The notes: generated by a model not told the origin, from the letters alone. A DNA stretch of 64,000 nucleotides from Lewinella sp. 4G2 (GCF_001625015.1 NZ_LVWJ02000014.1:3534001-3598000); one strand, 5' to 3'; counted from the stretch's first letter, positions 26,043 to 35,015 are shown. A program made the numbers and translations.

Positions 26043-26054
26043 ACTTACCCAATT
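26043..26054 (-). promoter_or_regulatory. AATTGGGTAAGT motif, second of three copies
   Basis: The exact 12-mer AATTGGGTAAGT (minus strand) lies about 90 bp upstream of the symporter small subunit. Identical copies lie at 12195-12206 and 40139-40150, each on the same strand as the gene it precedes. Confidence 0.35.
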
Positions 26055-26178
26055 TTACTGGCCGGTGGGGAATGTCAGGCGGTAAATGTGTCCCCGAAGA
26101 AAGTGCAAAGGATTGCTTTTGGTGGATTGCCGTTCTCTGCTAAGGGCTGCACCATCAATGGTAGTCTATTTCACCAAT

Positions 26179-26949
26179 CTAGCGCCAGATCCACCACCAC
26201 GTTCTTACTGGCGTTACGGGAATCCAGTGTCCGTAGAGCGCGTTCACCAGACCGAGTATGAAGCCTATTATGAGGAGCCACCCGATCCATTTGCCCCGCA
26301 CCCGCGTCAGCGCCCCGTACTTGAAATACTTTTCGCCGTTGACCGATTTGATGGTCGCGCGGGAGTAATTGAGCGACATGCCCGCGGCGAATAACAGCAA
26401 AATTGGTTGGAAGACCAGGCTGGAAGCCAGTCCCAACAGGGCCACAAATACGACCTGCCACAGTGGAGCCTCCCGGCCTTCACTCAGCGCGGACTGCCGT
26501 TCCCGAAGGCGATCTCGGATAGGACGTAACTCCAAATCTACGCCCCGGCGCAGCAGCAAGTTGCGCGCTACCACGGCGGATTCAATCCCGTACCGCTCTT
26601 CCCGGTCGAGGATGGCGAGCAAGCTCTCGTCGGTATAATCCGCGTAGGGGTGGCTGAGGATGGCATCTCCCGTCCAGGCATCTTCGGCGGCCTCCCGGAT
26701 CAGGTAGCGCGCCGCAGCAAAGCTGTTTGTGGGGATTTCCAGGTAGTAGGCAGGTTGAAGCGCCGTACCCATGATGACGTTCTCCCGCCACTGCCCACCA
26801 TTCTGGTTGGACTGTCTTACGCTGATATTATTGCCTTCGAGCAGTTGTGCGGTCGCCTCCATATCTTCCAGCCGGATGAAGTGATCGAAGACCGCAAAGT
26901 CACCGGGCAACGCCGAACCATCCAGAACCATTTGCCGCTTGTCGCTCAT
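26179..26949 (-). CDS. DUF2007-like membrane protein of unknown function
   Basis: A 256-residue protein. The N-terminal half resembles small DUF2007 'signal transducing' domains (AVFDHFIRLEDMEATAQLLEGNNI, then YYLEIPTNSFAAARYLIRE). The C-terminal third has two hydrophobic stretches (VVFVALLGLASSLVFQPILLL and WLLIIGFILGLVNALYG). The function is unknown. It ends the SDR transcription unit: the SDR stop is 3 bp from this start. Codons for YGALTRVRGK carry an exact dispersed repeat core (copy J). Confidence 0.6.
   Translation of the reverse strand: MSDKRQMVLDGSALPGDFAVFDHFIRLEDMEATAQLLEGNNISVRQSNQNGGQWRENVIMGTALQPAYYLEIPTNSFAAARYLIREAAEDAWTGDAILSHPYADYTDESLLAILDREERYGIESAVVARNLLLRRGVDLELRPIRDRLRERQSALSEGREAPLWQVVFVALLGLASSLVFQPILLLFAAGMSLNYSRATIKSVNGEKYFKYGALTRVRGKWIGWLLIIGFILGLVNALYGHWIPVTPVRTWWWIWR
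26298..26316 (-). repeat. Dispersed repeat core inside a coding sequence (copy J)
   Basis: The minus strand reads GGGGCGCTGACGCGGGTGC, an exact core match, in frame as GALTRV, the same reading frame as the araA copy. Confidence 0.4.
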
Positions 26950-26952
26950 GAC

Positions 26953-27720
26953 CTAGTGAAGATAACTCGCTCCGTTGAGGTCCATTACCGAACCGGTGGT
27001 GAATTGCGCTTGCGGCGATGCGAGAAAGAGGATGGCCGTCGCGACTTCATCAACGGTGGCCACCCGGTTGAGCGGGCTTTGCGCCTTCACGGCTGCGCCC
27101 GCCGCACCCTGCAGGTGAGGGCGGGCCATGGCTGTCTCAATAAATCCCGGAGCGATGGCGTGAACGGTAATGTTATCCTTCCCCACCTCCTGGGCGAGCG
27201 ACTGGGAAAGTGCGTGAAGACCAGCTTTTGCCGCTCCGTAGCCGACCTGCCCCGCCTCGCCACGGTAGGCACCCCGACTGCCGACGTTGATGATCTTACC
27301 GCCACCCTGCTTCCGCATCAGTTGGATGGCGGCGAAAGAGGCCGCCGCTGGGCCCATCAGATTTGTATTCATGGTCAGCTTGAATATCTTGAACCACTCA
27401 TCAAAGCTCAAACCTCCATCAACTGAATGCTTGAGAAAAATGCCAGCATTATTGACGAGAATATCCAATCCTCCGAGTTGTTCGTGGGCCCGTTCAACGA
27501 GTTGATGGGCGGATTCGGGCTTGCTGACGTCAGCTTGCAAGAATACGTGACCTTCGCCGGGTAGACTGGACATTACCTCACGCGCTCCTTCTTCATCCCG
27601 GTAGTAATGGATAGCAACCTGTGCACCTGCCTCCGCGAATAGACGGGCCGTTGCGGCACCGACACCCTTACTGGAACCGGTGACGAGGACTTTCTTTCCT
27701 GCATGACTAAGGGTGATCAT
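26953..27720 (-). CDS. Short-chain dehydrogenase/reductase (3-oxoacyl-ACP reductase-like)
   Basis: A 255-residue classical SDR. NAD(P) site TGSSKGVG (about residues 15-22), structural NNAG, catalytic Ser in INVGSRGAYRG, and catalytic Tyr/Lys in YGAAKAG. The C-terminal IAPGFIETAM and FTTGSVMDLNGASYLH match FabG-like enzymes. The substrate is not readable; it is not beside other fatty-acid genes, so a general carbonyl reductase is equally likely. It overlaps nothing and is followed 3 bp later by the DUF2007-like gene. Confidence 0.9.
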   Translation of the reverse strand: MITLSHAGKKVLVTGSSKGVGAATARLFAEAGAQVAIHYYRDEEGAREVMSSLPGEGHVFLQADVSKPESAHQLVERAHEQLGGLDILVNNAGIFLKHSVDGGLSFDEWFKIFKLTMNTNLMGPAAASFAAIQLMRKQGGGKIINVGSRGAYRGEAGQVGYGAAKAGLHALSQSLAQEVGKDNITVHAIAPGFIETAMARPHLQGAAGAAVKAQSPLNRVATVDEVATAILFLASPQAQFTTGSVMDLNGASYLH

Positions 27721-27732
27721 TGAGAGCGTTTA

Positions 27733-27862
27733 AGGATTGGTGCTTTACAGCTTTAGCTTCGCTGCTACTTCGTGGTGGTTTGTTGGTGCTTTAGCTATCG
27801 CTGCTACTTCGTGCTTTGGTGCTATGGTGCTATGGTGCTTGGTGCTTGGTGCTTTGGTGCGA
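27733..27862 (+). repeat. Low-complexity repeat cluster with CTTTAGCTTCGCTGCTACTT units
   Basis: Contains GCTTTAGCTTCGCTGCTACT at about 27749 and a near copy at about 27788, then short GGTGCTATGGTGCT and GGTGCTTGGTGCTT tandem units. The same 30-bp-type unit occurs at 29603-29684 in the same orientation. It lies between the divergent SDR and the next gene. Confidence 0.75.
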
Positions 27863-27947
27863 TAAAGTTACCGTAGCCTAAAAGTTGCCGCCGAAGATAT
27901 ACTTTTCCGGGCACCGCGGCGTATTGTAACCGGCCATTCTACTTACT

Positions 27948-28886
27948 ATGCGAGTTATCCTGATTCTACTGTTTTGCTGCCTCACGCCAATGGTGCTTTC
28001 CGCTCAAGCTAAGAGTCTGAGTAAGAAAGCGATGCGGGAGGTACAGGCCCAGGAAGAGAAACTGGTGGGCCTATCCTACGTAATGCATACGGATAGCTCC
28101 GCCGACCAGCGCTTTGCGGCGTGTCGGGAACTGATCAAGGAACTCGTGGAGACACTGAAGACGCCCAATAGCTACTCCTACCCTTTTGATTCCTTGCGGG
28201 GAGTCGTCGTAAAGGAGTCACCAGATCAAAAATTTCGCATCTTCAGCTGGGAGCTACACGTGGATGCCGACCTCTATCGACACTACGGGGCCATCCAGTT
28301 TAATGAGTCCAAATTGAAGCTGATTCCCCTAATGGACCGTGGCGATGAACTACGGGAAAACCCGGAAAACGTGGTGCTGACGCCCGACAATTGGCTGGGC
28401 TACGTGACTTACGATATCGTCCCCGCCGGCAAGTACAACGGCGAGACCATGTACTTCCTCTTCGGTTTCGATCGCTATGGTAAGTTCCGCCGCCAGAAGA
28501 TTCTGGATGTGCTGACCTTCGATCAGTTTGGCAAACCCAGTTTCGGCGCCCCGGTTTTTCGTACGTATACCCCCGAGGGATTGTTAATGGAAGATCGGAA
28601 ACGGATCATTCTGATGTACGGTGCGGAGTCCGCCGTCGTGATGCGCCACGACATCTACAACAATCGGATCATTTACGAGAACCTGGTGATGATGCCAGGA
28701 AATAGTGGTGAAGGCCCCGTCAACGTGCCGGATGGTAGCTACCACTCCTTGGAGCTGGATGACCAGGGCATTTGGTTCGAAGTAGAAAAAGTGTTCGACC
28801 ACAAATACGAAGAAGCCCCGCGCGAAGCTGGGAAGGCTCCGGCGGGGCAAGATTTGTTCGGCCGCCCCAAGGGGACGGATAACTAG
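27948..28886 (+). CDS. Secreted protein of unknown function
   Basis: A 312-residue protein with a clear signal peptide (MRVILILLFCCLTPMVLSAQ). The mature part is mostly beta-like with FRIFSWELHVDADLYRHYGA, YDIVPAGKYNGETMYFLFGF and GSYHSLELDDQGIWFEVEKV. I recognise it only as the kind of conserved hypothetical found across Bacteroidota; no catalytic motif is evident. It is the only plus-strand gene here and is bracketed, with the next gene, by two copies of the same low-complexity repeat. Confidence 0.75.
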   Translation: MRVILILLFCCLTPMVLSAQAKSLSKKAMREVQAQEEKLVGLSYVMHTDSSADQRFAACRELIKELVETLKTPNSYSYPFDSLRGVVVKESPDQKFRIFSWELHVDADLYRHYGAIQFNESKLKLIPLMDRGDELRENPENVVLTPDNWLGYVTYDIVPAGKYNGETMYFLFGFDRYGKFRRQKILDVLTFDQFGKPSFGAPVFRTYTPEGLLMEDRKRIILMYGAESAVVMRHDIYNNRIIYENLVMMPGNSGEGPVNVPDGSYHSLELDDQGIWFEVEKVFDHKYEEAPREAGKAPAGQDLFGRPKGTDN

Positions 28887-28898
28887 TATAAGGTCAGC

Positions 28899-29534
28899 TT
28901 ACTTAGCTGCCTTCTGTACGGGGAACATTACGGCGAGGTCGGCCCACATCAGCTTGATGTTGTCACCGTCAAGCGCGAAGTCCATACGTTCCGCTGAGGA
29001 ACCAAGCTCCTGAGACATACCCTTGATGACTACTACGTCATCCTTCTCATCGTAGTCGTAAGCACCCCACTGGTCAGCTTTCTTGTTGAACATGACCGTC
29101 CAGTCCGTTTTGCTGTTGGGGCGAGTAAATAGCGCGTAGGTGCCGGCGGCAAGCTTCTTGCCTTCCTTACCCACAAGCACGGGTTCTTTAAAGGTGATGC
29201 GAGTCGCTTCGTTGGCACCGGTGCGCCATACCTTTTCGTAGGGGACGAGGTCGCCGTAGATCGTACGGTCATTCACCGCTGGGCTACCGTAGTTGATAGT
29301 AACGGGAACATTGGCAATCTGCCCTTCCAGCTCCTTACGGGGTGATTTGATCTCGCCGTCGATGGTCTTGATCACGAAGTTCTCACCGGTCACTTCCGTA
29401 TCCGAGGCTACCGGAGCAACGGGATTAGGCGTGGTATCCACCGTAGTTTCTTCGTCGGTACTCGTAGAGGCAGTGTCTTGGCAAGCGGTAAAGGCAAACA
29501 GGCAAAGGGCCAGAATGGTAGTAAGTCTGAACAT
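28899..29534 (-). CDS. DUF2911 lipoprotein
   Basis: A 211-residue lipoprotein (lipobox around AFTACQ, Cys 18) with a Thr/Ser/Glu-rich linker followed by a DUF2911 domain. The domain is shown by VTINYGSPAVNDRTIYGDLVPYE, VWRTGANEATRITF and LAAGTYALFTRP. DUF2911 proteins are widespread in Bacteroidota with unknown function, located on the outer membrane or periplasmic face. It is convergent with the upstream plus-strand gene, 12 bp apart. Confidence 0.9.
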   Translation of the reverse strand: MFRLTTILALCLFAFTACQDTASTSTDEETTVDTTPNPVAPVASDTEVTGENFVIKTIDGEIKSPRKELEGQIANVPVTINYGSPAVNDRTIYGDLVPYEKVWRTGANEATRITFKEPVLVGKEGKKLAAGTYALFTRPNSKTDWTVMFNKKADQWGAYDYDEKDDVVVIKGMSQELGSSAERMDFALDGDNIKLMWADLAVMFPVQKAAK

Positions 29535-29602
29535 TGTTGAATGGTTGTTTTTACACCGAACGCCTTTGGGGGGAAAAGGTCGATTGAGGAGGGGGATTTT
29601 TT

Positions 29603-29684
29603 TGGTGCTTTAGCTTCGCTGCTACTTCGTGGTGGTGCTTTAGCTTCGCTACTACTTCGCGGTGGTGCTTTGGACCGAAAACTT
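29603..29684 (+). repeat. Second cluster of CTTTAGCTTCGCTGCTACTT units
   Basis: Two tandem ~31-bp units (about 29607 and 29638), each with GCTTTAGCTTCGCT, a TACTTCG segment and GGTGGTGCTTT. Same orientation as the cluster at 27733-27862. It lies between the DUF2911 gene and the helicase gene stop. Confidence 0.75.
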
Positions 29685-29703
29685 ACAGCGGTGGCTAAGT
29701 TCA

Positions 29704-32025
29704 TTACGGCATGACTTGCAGTTTGGCAAACTTCAGCATAATGCGCTTCTCCGGTTGGGGTAAGTCGCTGAAGTGAATGGTAGCGATTCGGTTACCGGCA
29801 CCGCCGTCTACTTTGGTCACCCTACCCTCCCCAAACTTGAGGTGCAGTACCCTGGCGCCAGCCTCAATATCGGCAATAGGACTTGGCTTGAAGTCAGCGG
29901 GATCGATCTTGGGTTTTGCGAATTTGGCCGTTCCGCGTGCTCTGACCGGTGGCGTAATGCCCGTCACCCGCGCACGTTGTCGCTGTACCGGGTCGTACTC
30001 GTGGCCCTGGCTCCGCGTACGGCTGTGCGTGGTACTCTCGATGGCATCCGCAGGGATTTCGGCTAAGAATCGGCTCGGCTCATTCATCACCATTTTCCCG
30101 TAGCGGTAGCGGGTGTTAGCATAGGATAGCGTCAGGAATTGCTCGGCACGCGTGATGGCCACGTAGAAAAGTCGGCGCTCTTCGTCCATCCCGTCCAGCG
30201 AGTCCATACTCATCCAGGAAGGGAAGAGCTTTTCTTCGAGTCCAACTACAAATACCGACTTGTATTCGAGGCCCTTGGCGGCGTGGACGGACATTAGCGT
30301 CACTACGTCCGTGCTGTTCTGGCTGGTATCCGAATCAAAATCCGTCAGCAGCGCAATGTTTTGCAGGTAGGTAGCCAGCGATTTATCGGGCAAAGTTTCC
30401 GTGTCAATAACGGTGTCCTCTTCAACAAAGCTCTTGATGCCATCCAGCAAACTTTGGAAGTTCTCCAGCCGGGCCATCCCTTCAATTGAAGTGTCATTAC
30501 GGTACAGATCCAGCAAGCCCGATCGTTTGGCGACGAGGTCAGCAATTTCGTACGCATCAGCCGTATCTACCTTGGTGCGGGCTTTCTCGATCATGTCGAT
30601 GAAGCCATCCGCCTTATGCCGCGTCCTGGTGGGCAGGTTTACGTGCTTCAGCGCGTCGAAGGCCGTCATGTTTTGCTGACCGGCCAAGGTAATGACTTTG
30701 GCTACGCTGGTTCCGCCAATACCCCGCTTCGGGTAGTTGATGGTACGGCGGAAAGCCTCCTCGTCATTAGGATTCACGACCAGGCGCAGGTACGCGACCA
30801 TATCTTTTACCTCCTTCCGTTGGTAGAAGCTCATTCCTCCGTACACCCGGTACGCAATGTTGAACCGGCGGAGGTACTCTTCAAAGATCCGCGACTGTGC
30901 ATTGGTACGGTAAAGAATGGCGATGTCCTCATTCGCCAAGTGGTGGCGGTTCTTTTGTTCCAGGATAGTATCGGCCACACGGCGGCCTTCCCCGCTATCA
31001 TCCATTTCCCGGATGACCTTGATCTTCTCCCCCAGCCCTTTGTCCGACCAGATCTTTTTCTGGATCTGCCGTCGATTATTGCTGATGACGGCGTTGGCGG
31101 TTGCAACGATGTTCTCGGTGCTCCGGTAATTCTGCTCGAGTTTAAAGGTTTGGATGCCAAATTGGGAGAAGTCCTGCTCAAAATCCAGGATATTCTGGAT
31201 CGTCGCTCCCCGGAAGGCGTAGATCGACTGCGCATCATCACCCACCACGCAGATGTTACGGGGGCTGTCGGGGTACTGGACCAGCTTTTTTACGATCGCA
31301 TATTGTAGCGTATTTGTGTCCTGAAACTCATCCACCAACACGTACTTGAATTTCTTACGGTACTTCCCGACAACGTCAGGATGGTTCTGGAACAGCTCGA
31401 AAAGGCGGAAAAGCAGATCGTCAAAGTCCATCGCGCCCGCCTTCTTACAGCGGTTGACGTAGGCCGTGTAAATCTTGTAGACCAGCGGCATGTTTGCGGC
31501 CTTGTCCTCGGCGAGCAGTTGTTCGTTGGCGGAGTATAGCTTTGGGGTAATCAGGCTGGATTTCGCACTGCTGATCCGATTCTTGATCGCATTAGCTTGG
31601 TACACCTTCTTATCCAGATTCATCTCTTTGAGGATCTGGTTGATCAGGCTCTTCGTATCGTCCGTGTCGTAAATCGTAAAGTTGCTTGGGTAGCCGATGT
31701 GCTTCGCCTCTACCCGCAAGATCCGGGCGAAGAGACTGTGGAAGGTGCCCGCCCAGATATTGCCCGCACGGTTTCCTACGACTTTACTGATCCGCTCCTT
31801 CATCTCTCGGGCTGCCTTATTGGTAAACGTCAGCGCCAGGATTTCCCAGGGCGCCGCCCCTTTCTCGATGAGGTGGGCAATCCGAAACGTCAGCACCCGC
31901 GTCTTACCCGAACCGGGCCCCGCAACCACCAAAACTGGTCCTTCCGTGGTCGTCACGGCAGCACGCTGCACGTCATTTAGGCCATCAAGATAATTCGGAG
32001 GCGTTTGGGTAGCGGGTGTGGACAT
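29704..32025 (-). CDS. pcrA: UvrD/PcrA-type ATP-dependent DNA helicase
   Basis: A 773-residue superfamily 1A helicase, acting 3'-5' in DNA repair and replication restart. Motifs: Q-motif LNDVQRAAV, Walker A GPGSGKT (36-42), LTFTNKAAREMKERI, motif II VDEFQDTN, motif III VGDDAQSIYAFRGA, motif IV LEQNYRSTENI, motif V VTLMSVHAAKGLEY and motif VI LFYVAITRAEQFL. The C-terminal VLHLKFGEGRVTKVDGGAGN is the Tudor-like tail seen in PcrA. I cannot separate PcrA from UvrD by eye; the tail favours PcrA. Confidence 0.95.
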   Translation of the reverse strand: MSTPATQTPPNYLDGLNDVQRAAVTTTEGPVLVVAGPGSGKTRVLTFRIAHLIEKGAAPWEILALTFTNKAAREMKERISKVVGNRAGNIWAGTFHSLFARILRVEAKHIGYPSNFTIYDTDDTKSLINQILKEMNLDKKVYQANAIKNRISSAKSSLITPKLYSANEQLLAEDKAANMPLVYKIYTAYVNRCKKAGAMDFDDLLFRLFELFQNHPDVVGKYRKKFKYVLVDEFQDTNTLQYAIVKKLVQYPDSPRNICVVGDDAQSIYAFRGATIQNILDFEQDFSQFGIQTFKLEQNYRSTENIVATANAVISNNRRQIQKKIWSDKGLGEKIKVIREMDDSGEGRRVADTILEQKNRHHLANEDIAILYRTNAQSRIFEEYLRRFNIAYRVYGGMSFYQRKEVKDMVAYLRLVVNPNDEEAFRRTINYPKRGIGGTSVAKVITLAGQQNMTAFDALKHVNLPTRTRHKADGFIDMIEKARTKVDTADAYEIADLVAKRSGLLDLYRNDTSIEGMARLENFQSLLDGIKSFVEEDTVIDTETLPDKSLATYLQNIALLTDFDSDTSQNSTDVVTLMSVHAAKGLEYKSVFVVGLEEKLFPSWMSMDSLDGMDEERRLFYVAITRAEQFLTLSYANTRYRYGKMVMNEPSRFLAEIPADAIESTTHSRTRSQGHEYDPVQRQRARVTGITPPVRARGTAKFAKPKIDPADFKPSPIADIEAGARVLHLKFGEGRVTKVDGGAGNRIATIHFSDLPQPEKRIMLKFAKLQVMP

Positions 32026-32184
32026 GCTGCTGTTTTATTCAGTGGGCGAATATACAATGAGCACCGACAAGTATAAAAACAGAATGTATCAAATACCGCC
32101 TACTTCCTCATTTTAGTTAGAGCGGATGGGTCGGTTATTCATTCCGCCGACTCCCATCGGGTGCAAGCTTGTCTTCCGCTTCAT

Positions 32185-33429
32185 CTACTGTACTAATTCC
32201 ACAGCCCGATTTTTAACGAAGGTGGCCGCAAATTCCTCATAAGTGTACATCACTGCCTCGTTACCAGACACACTACCAACTTGCTTCTCCATATTCATCG
32301 GCAAGTGTACGCGCAATGGGAACTTCAGTGTCAACGAATCACCCGAGACTACGTAAGTGACGTAATGGTTTGGATCGCACGTATCCCCACTCCGTAACAC
32401 TGGCGCGCTCGGATGAGCGGAAAGGCTTCCGGTCGCAATCGTCCGGTCCGGCGTCAGAATGGAGTAGCCATTTTGCCCTTCCAGTCTCAAGGTAAGTTCC
32501 TGCGTTTCGAAGTCAGGCAGGTAAATACCCCTACGGGCTTCGTCTCCCGAAAAGCTTACTGATGCCCATTCACTCCGCTTCTCCTTAACGGTACTTATTA
32601 GGGGTGACGTTTGTCCTTGGAAATCAGAAAGGTCACTAATAATCTGGGAGGTATTCGTGACGAGAGCCGAAAGTGCGACCTCCTGCGGTCGACCAAAAGA
32701 GGAAGTATTTACCCTACGGCCAATTATCGTCAACGGGTCAGTGCTGATGGAATCAATCAATAGCACCCGGTGGTTCGCCTCCCCGTATTCCGTAGCCAGG
32801 ATGGGTTGGATGAATTCATTTCTCACCCGGTAGATTTGTCCTTTCCCTTCATTGAGTTGATAAAAATCTTCACCCATGTTCAGAACACCATCCTTTACTT
32901 GGCGCTGCAGGAAACCAATGCGGTAGGATTTATTGACCACACAGCCCTTCCCATTTTCCATCGGCACGTAATAGTCCACCGATTCTTTCTGCAGGGCAAA
33001 TCGTTCCGGCGCAGCAAGTGGGCGCAGGGCCGCGTGCCGAAGTGCGCTGTCCAGATTCACCGCTGGTTTATAGTTACGTAATTGTAGGAGAGTATGGCGA
33101 TTCTGGGCAGCAGGGTCATATACGGTAATGGTCTCCGCTGATTTACGCTGCCAACTCCAGTAGTCTGAAGGTGCATCTCCTTCAACGATTAACGAATCTT
33201 GCAGCGCATACTTGCGCACGTAATTCGGGTCCATCGCCGATGTCACGGTAATCCCGGCATCCTCCCAGGTGATGATGTTTCCCTGGTCAATAAATCCGCC
33301 GCGTAGGCCTAGATCATTGGAAATGACGATATACTGCTCTCGCTCTGCCGTCTCCGGCGCGACGGGGTTAGTACAAGAAGGCATTAAAAACAGGAAAAAG
33401 AATAGGGTCGAAATCTTCAAATGGTGCAT
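32185..33429 (-). CDS. Lipoprotein of unknown function
   Basis: A 414-residue protein with a lipoprotein signal (FFLFLMPSCTN, Cys about 19). The rest shows no known motif: beta-rich stretches such as QYIVISNDLGLRGGFIDQG, TLRLEGQNGYSILTPDRTI and SLTLKFPLRVHLPMNME. It looks like a cell-envelope protein without catalytic signature. It is alone between the helicase and kdsC, with about 160 bp of unremarkable sequence downstream. Confidence 0.65.
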   Translation of the reverse strand: MHHLKISTLFFFLFLMPSCTNPVAPETAEREQYIVISNDLGLRGGFIDQGNIITWEDAGITVTSAMDPNYVRKYALQDSLIVEGDAPSDYWSWQRKSAETITVYDPAAQNRHTLLQLRNYKPAVNLDSALRHAALRPLAAPERFALQKESVDYYVPMENGKGCVVNKSYRIGFLQRQVKDGVLNMGEDFYQLNEGKGQIYRVRNEFIQPILATEYGEANHRVLLIDSISTDPLTIIGRRVNTSSFGRPQEVALSALVTNTSQIISDLSDFQGQTSPLISTVKEKRSEWASVSFSGDEARRGIYLPDFETQELTLRLEGQNGYSILTPDRTIATGSLSAHPSAPVLRSGDTCDPNHYVTYVVSGDSLTLKFPLRVHLPMNMEKQVGSVSGNEAVMYTYEEFAATFVKNRAVELVQ

Positions 33430-33485
33430 TGCACCAGTAGATGCAAAGCGATCTCATAGTGGCGGGTGGATACCGAAGTTTTTCT

Positions 33486-33503
33486 GGGCGCTGCCGCAGG
33501 TGC
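33486..33503 (+). repeat. Dispersed repeat copy D (intergenic)
   Basis: An exact core GGGCGCTGCCGCAGGTGC followed by AATAAAATGGGG, matching the longer consensus tail. It lies between the lipoprotein start and the kdsC stop. Confidence 0.75.
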
Positions 33504-33560
33504 AATAAAATGGGGAGGGGAATAATCCCTAAGCAAGATGGAAAACGGAACGGAATTGAG

Positions 33561-34106
33561 TCACACGCTAGTGGGGAGACCGTCCCCATCGTCCGTATCG
33601 GAAGGCATCCACTTCCCATGGAGCTTCAGGACGCGCTCGATCACGTCGCGGGCAGCCCCGTAGCCCCCCTTGGCGTGGCTGACGTATTGGGAAATACCAA
33701 GGATCTCCGGACAGGCGTCGTTCGGGCAGGCGGGTAATCCGACGAGTTTCATGACTTGCAGGTCCACCATATCGTCCCCCATAAAGAGGACGTTTTCAAA
33801 GGTGATCTCATCCTCGTAAAGGTACATGAACTCCCGGTAGGCGGCTACCTTATCCTTGATCCCGTAGTAAAGGTTAACGACACCCAGATTTTCCAGGCGG
33901 CTAACGACGCCCTCACTTTTCCCACCAGTAATGATGGCAACCTTGTACCCCTGCTCGATGGCCCGTTTAATGGCGTAGCCATCCCGCACGTTCATGCTCC
34001 GCAGTAAACTCCCATCTTCCTGCACGAGGAGTTGGGAATTGGTCAGTACCCCATCAACGTCGAAGATGAAGGTGGTGATGGGTTGGAATTTCTCGAGATC
34101 GTTCAC
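33561..34106 (-). CDS. kdsC: 3-deoxy-D-manno-octulosonate 8-phosphate phosphatase (KdsC)
   Basis: A HAD-family phosphatase of 181 residues, removing phosphate from Kdo-8-P in lipopolysaccharide core synthesis (EC 3.1.3.45). Motif I is FIFDVDGVLTN, motif II AIITGGKSEG and motif IV LFMGDDMVDLQVM. The C0-type small HAD length and RDGYAIKRA fit KdsC rather than a generic HAD. The partner gene kdsB lies at 49654. A run of six bases separates it from the iscX-like gene upstream, so it is transcribed with the ferredoxin genes. Confidence 0.92.
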   Translation of the reverse strand: MNDLEKFQPITTFIFDVDGVLTNSQLLVQEDGSLLRSMNVRDGYAIKRAIEQGYKVAIITGGKSEGVVSRLENLGVVNLYYGIKDKVAAYREFMYLYEDEITFENVLFMGDDMVDLQVMKLVGLPACPNDACPEILGISQYVSHAKGGYGAARDVIERVLKLHGKWMPSDTDDGDGLPTSV

Positions 34107-34112
34107 GGGCGT

Positions 34113-34406
34113 TTACTGGTTGTCCCGCCATTCGTAGACCCACTTAGCCTGGATCTGCTCCAGGTGTTCCTCCGTCGAGCCTTCCTTGGTACCGGTGAAA
34201 CTGGGGATTTCCAGGATCCACGTGAGCAGATCGGTGAAGCGAATGCGATAGATCCGGTCCTGACCAAACTCGTCACCAAAACGGTCGTAGAGGGCCATGG
34301 CAATATCTTCGTGGTCCGCCCAACCGAATGGGAAATCGTCAAAATCTTTAAAGCTCAAGGGGTAGTAATTTGGTAGTGAGTTGTGGATGAGGACTGGAGC
34401 CGGCAC
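34113..34406 (-). CDS. iscX: IscX-like iron-sulfur assembly protein
   Basis: A 97-residue protein with the IscX (YfhJ) pattern: W-x-D-x-x-DIAMALYDRFGDEF, RIRFTDLLTWI, EIPSF and EHLEQIQAKWVYEW. IscX binds IscS and iron and tunes cluster assembly. The start is a GTG whose first base pairs with the ferredoxin stop (TAGTG overlap), indicating translational coupling to fdx. It carries an extra ~20-residue N-terminal segment compared with the E. coli protein. Confidence 0.88.
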   Translation of the reverse strand: MPAPVLIHNSLPNYYPLSFKDFDDFPFGWADHEDIAMALYDRFGDEFGQDRIYRIRFTDLLTWILEIPSFTGTKEGSTEEHLEQIQAKWVYEWRDNQ

Positions 34407-34747
34407 TAGTGCTCGTGGCCGATGATTTGCTTCTGGTCGGGAATCTCCACTTCAATGGTAGCATCTTCGTCGAGGATGACAGCCTGGCATCCGAGCCGGC
34501 TTTCTAAACGGGGATTAATGGCCCGGTCAATGAAGTCCTCTTCCTTATCGCTGATTTCTTCCAGCGCGTCCTCACCGGAAAGCACGTAGATGTGGCAAGT
34601 GCTGCAAGCACAAACTTCTCCGCAGTTGTGGTTAAGGTGGATATCGTTATCCTCCGTCACTTCGAGGATGCTAATGTCCGCCTCGACGTTTTCGACGATC
34701 TTGGGGGCGATGGACTTATCCTCAAAGGTAAATTTTACTGTAGCCAT
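34406..34747 (-). CDS. fdx: [2Fe-2S] ferredoxin, adrenodoxin/Fdx type
   Basis: A 113-residue ferredoxin with the cluster motif C-x5-C-x2-C in NCGEVCACSTCHIYV and the fourth Cys in SRLGCQAV. The PRLESRLGCQ segment and acidic helix (LEEISDKEEDFIDRA) are typical of ISC-type ferredoxins. It supplies electrons for iron-sulfur cluster assembly. It overlaps iscX by the stop/start bases. A second, diverged ferredoxin gene lies upstream of the tRNA. Confidence 0.95.
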   Translation of the reverse strand: MATVKFTFEDKSIAPKIVENVEADISILEVTEDNDIHLNHNCGEVCACSTCHIYVLSGEDALEEISDKEEDFIDRAINPRLESRLGCQAVILDEDATIEVEIPDQKQIIGHEH

Positions 34748-34833
34748 AAGGGGCGTTGGGTATCTGTTGTATAGAAAGCAAATGCTTTAACGTTGGACTT
34801 GGTTGCTCCCGGAAGCACTTCCCGTTGAAACAT

Positions 34834-34872
34834 AAAAAAAACCGCTGCCGGCCTAAGCCGACAACGGTTTTA
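34834..34872 (-). terminator. Rho-independent terminator after the initiator tRNA
   Basis: On the minus strand, arms AAAACCGTTGTCGGC and GCCGGCAGCGGTTTT with a TTAG loop are followed by a run of eight T. It stands 6 nt past the tRNA 3' end. Confidence 0.92.
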
Positions 34873-34877
34873 CTGAG

Positions 34878-34950
<73 letters not shown>

Positions 34951-34985
34951 CTGTTATTTTATTATCACCCTTCGTTAAGGGGCTG

Positions 34986-35015
34986 CAAATATACAACTAG
35001 AATTTAAACGGCAAA
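34986..35015 (-). promoter_or_regulatory. Promoter of the initiator tRNA
   Basis: TTTG (35012-35015) and TATATTTG (34986-34993), spaced by 18 nt on the minus strand, match the Bacteroidota consensus almost perfectly. The predicted transcription start is about 30 nt upstream of the tRNA. Confidence 0.8.

Noticed and set aside
26650-27426. A 258-codon plus-strand frame
   Set aside because: It spans two minus-strand genes (DUF2007-like and SDR) whose motifs are intact.
29408-29704. Minus-strand frame with KAPPRSSSEA repeats
   Set aside because: It translates the CTTTAGCTTCG nucleotide repeats and overlaps the DUF2911 lipoprotein N-terminus in another frame.
32026-32184. The gap upstream of the helicase gene as a regulatory element
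   Set aside because: A TATATTCG (about 32047) resembles a -7 element but lacks a convincing partner, so it was not listed as a promoter.
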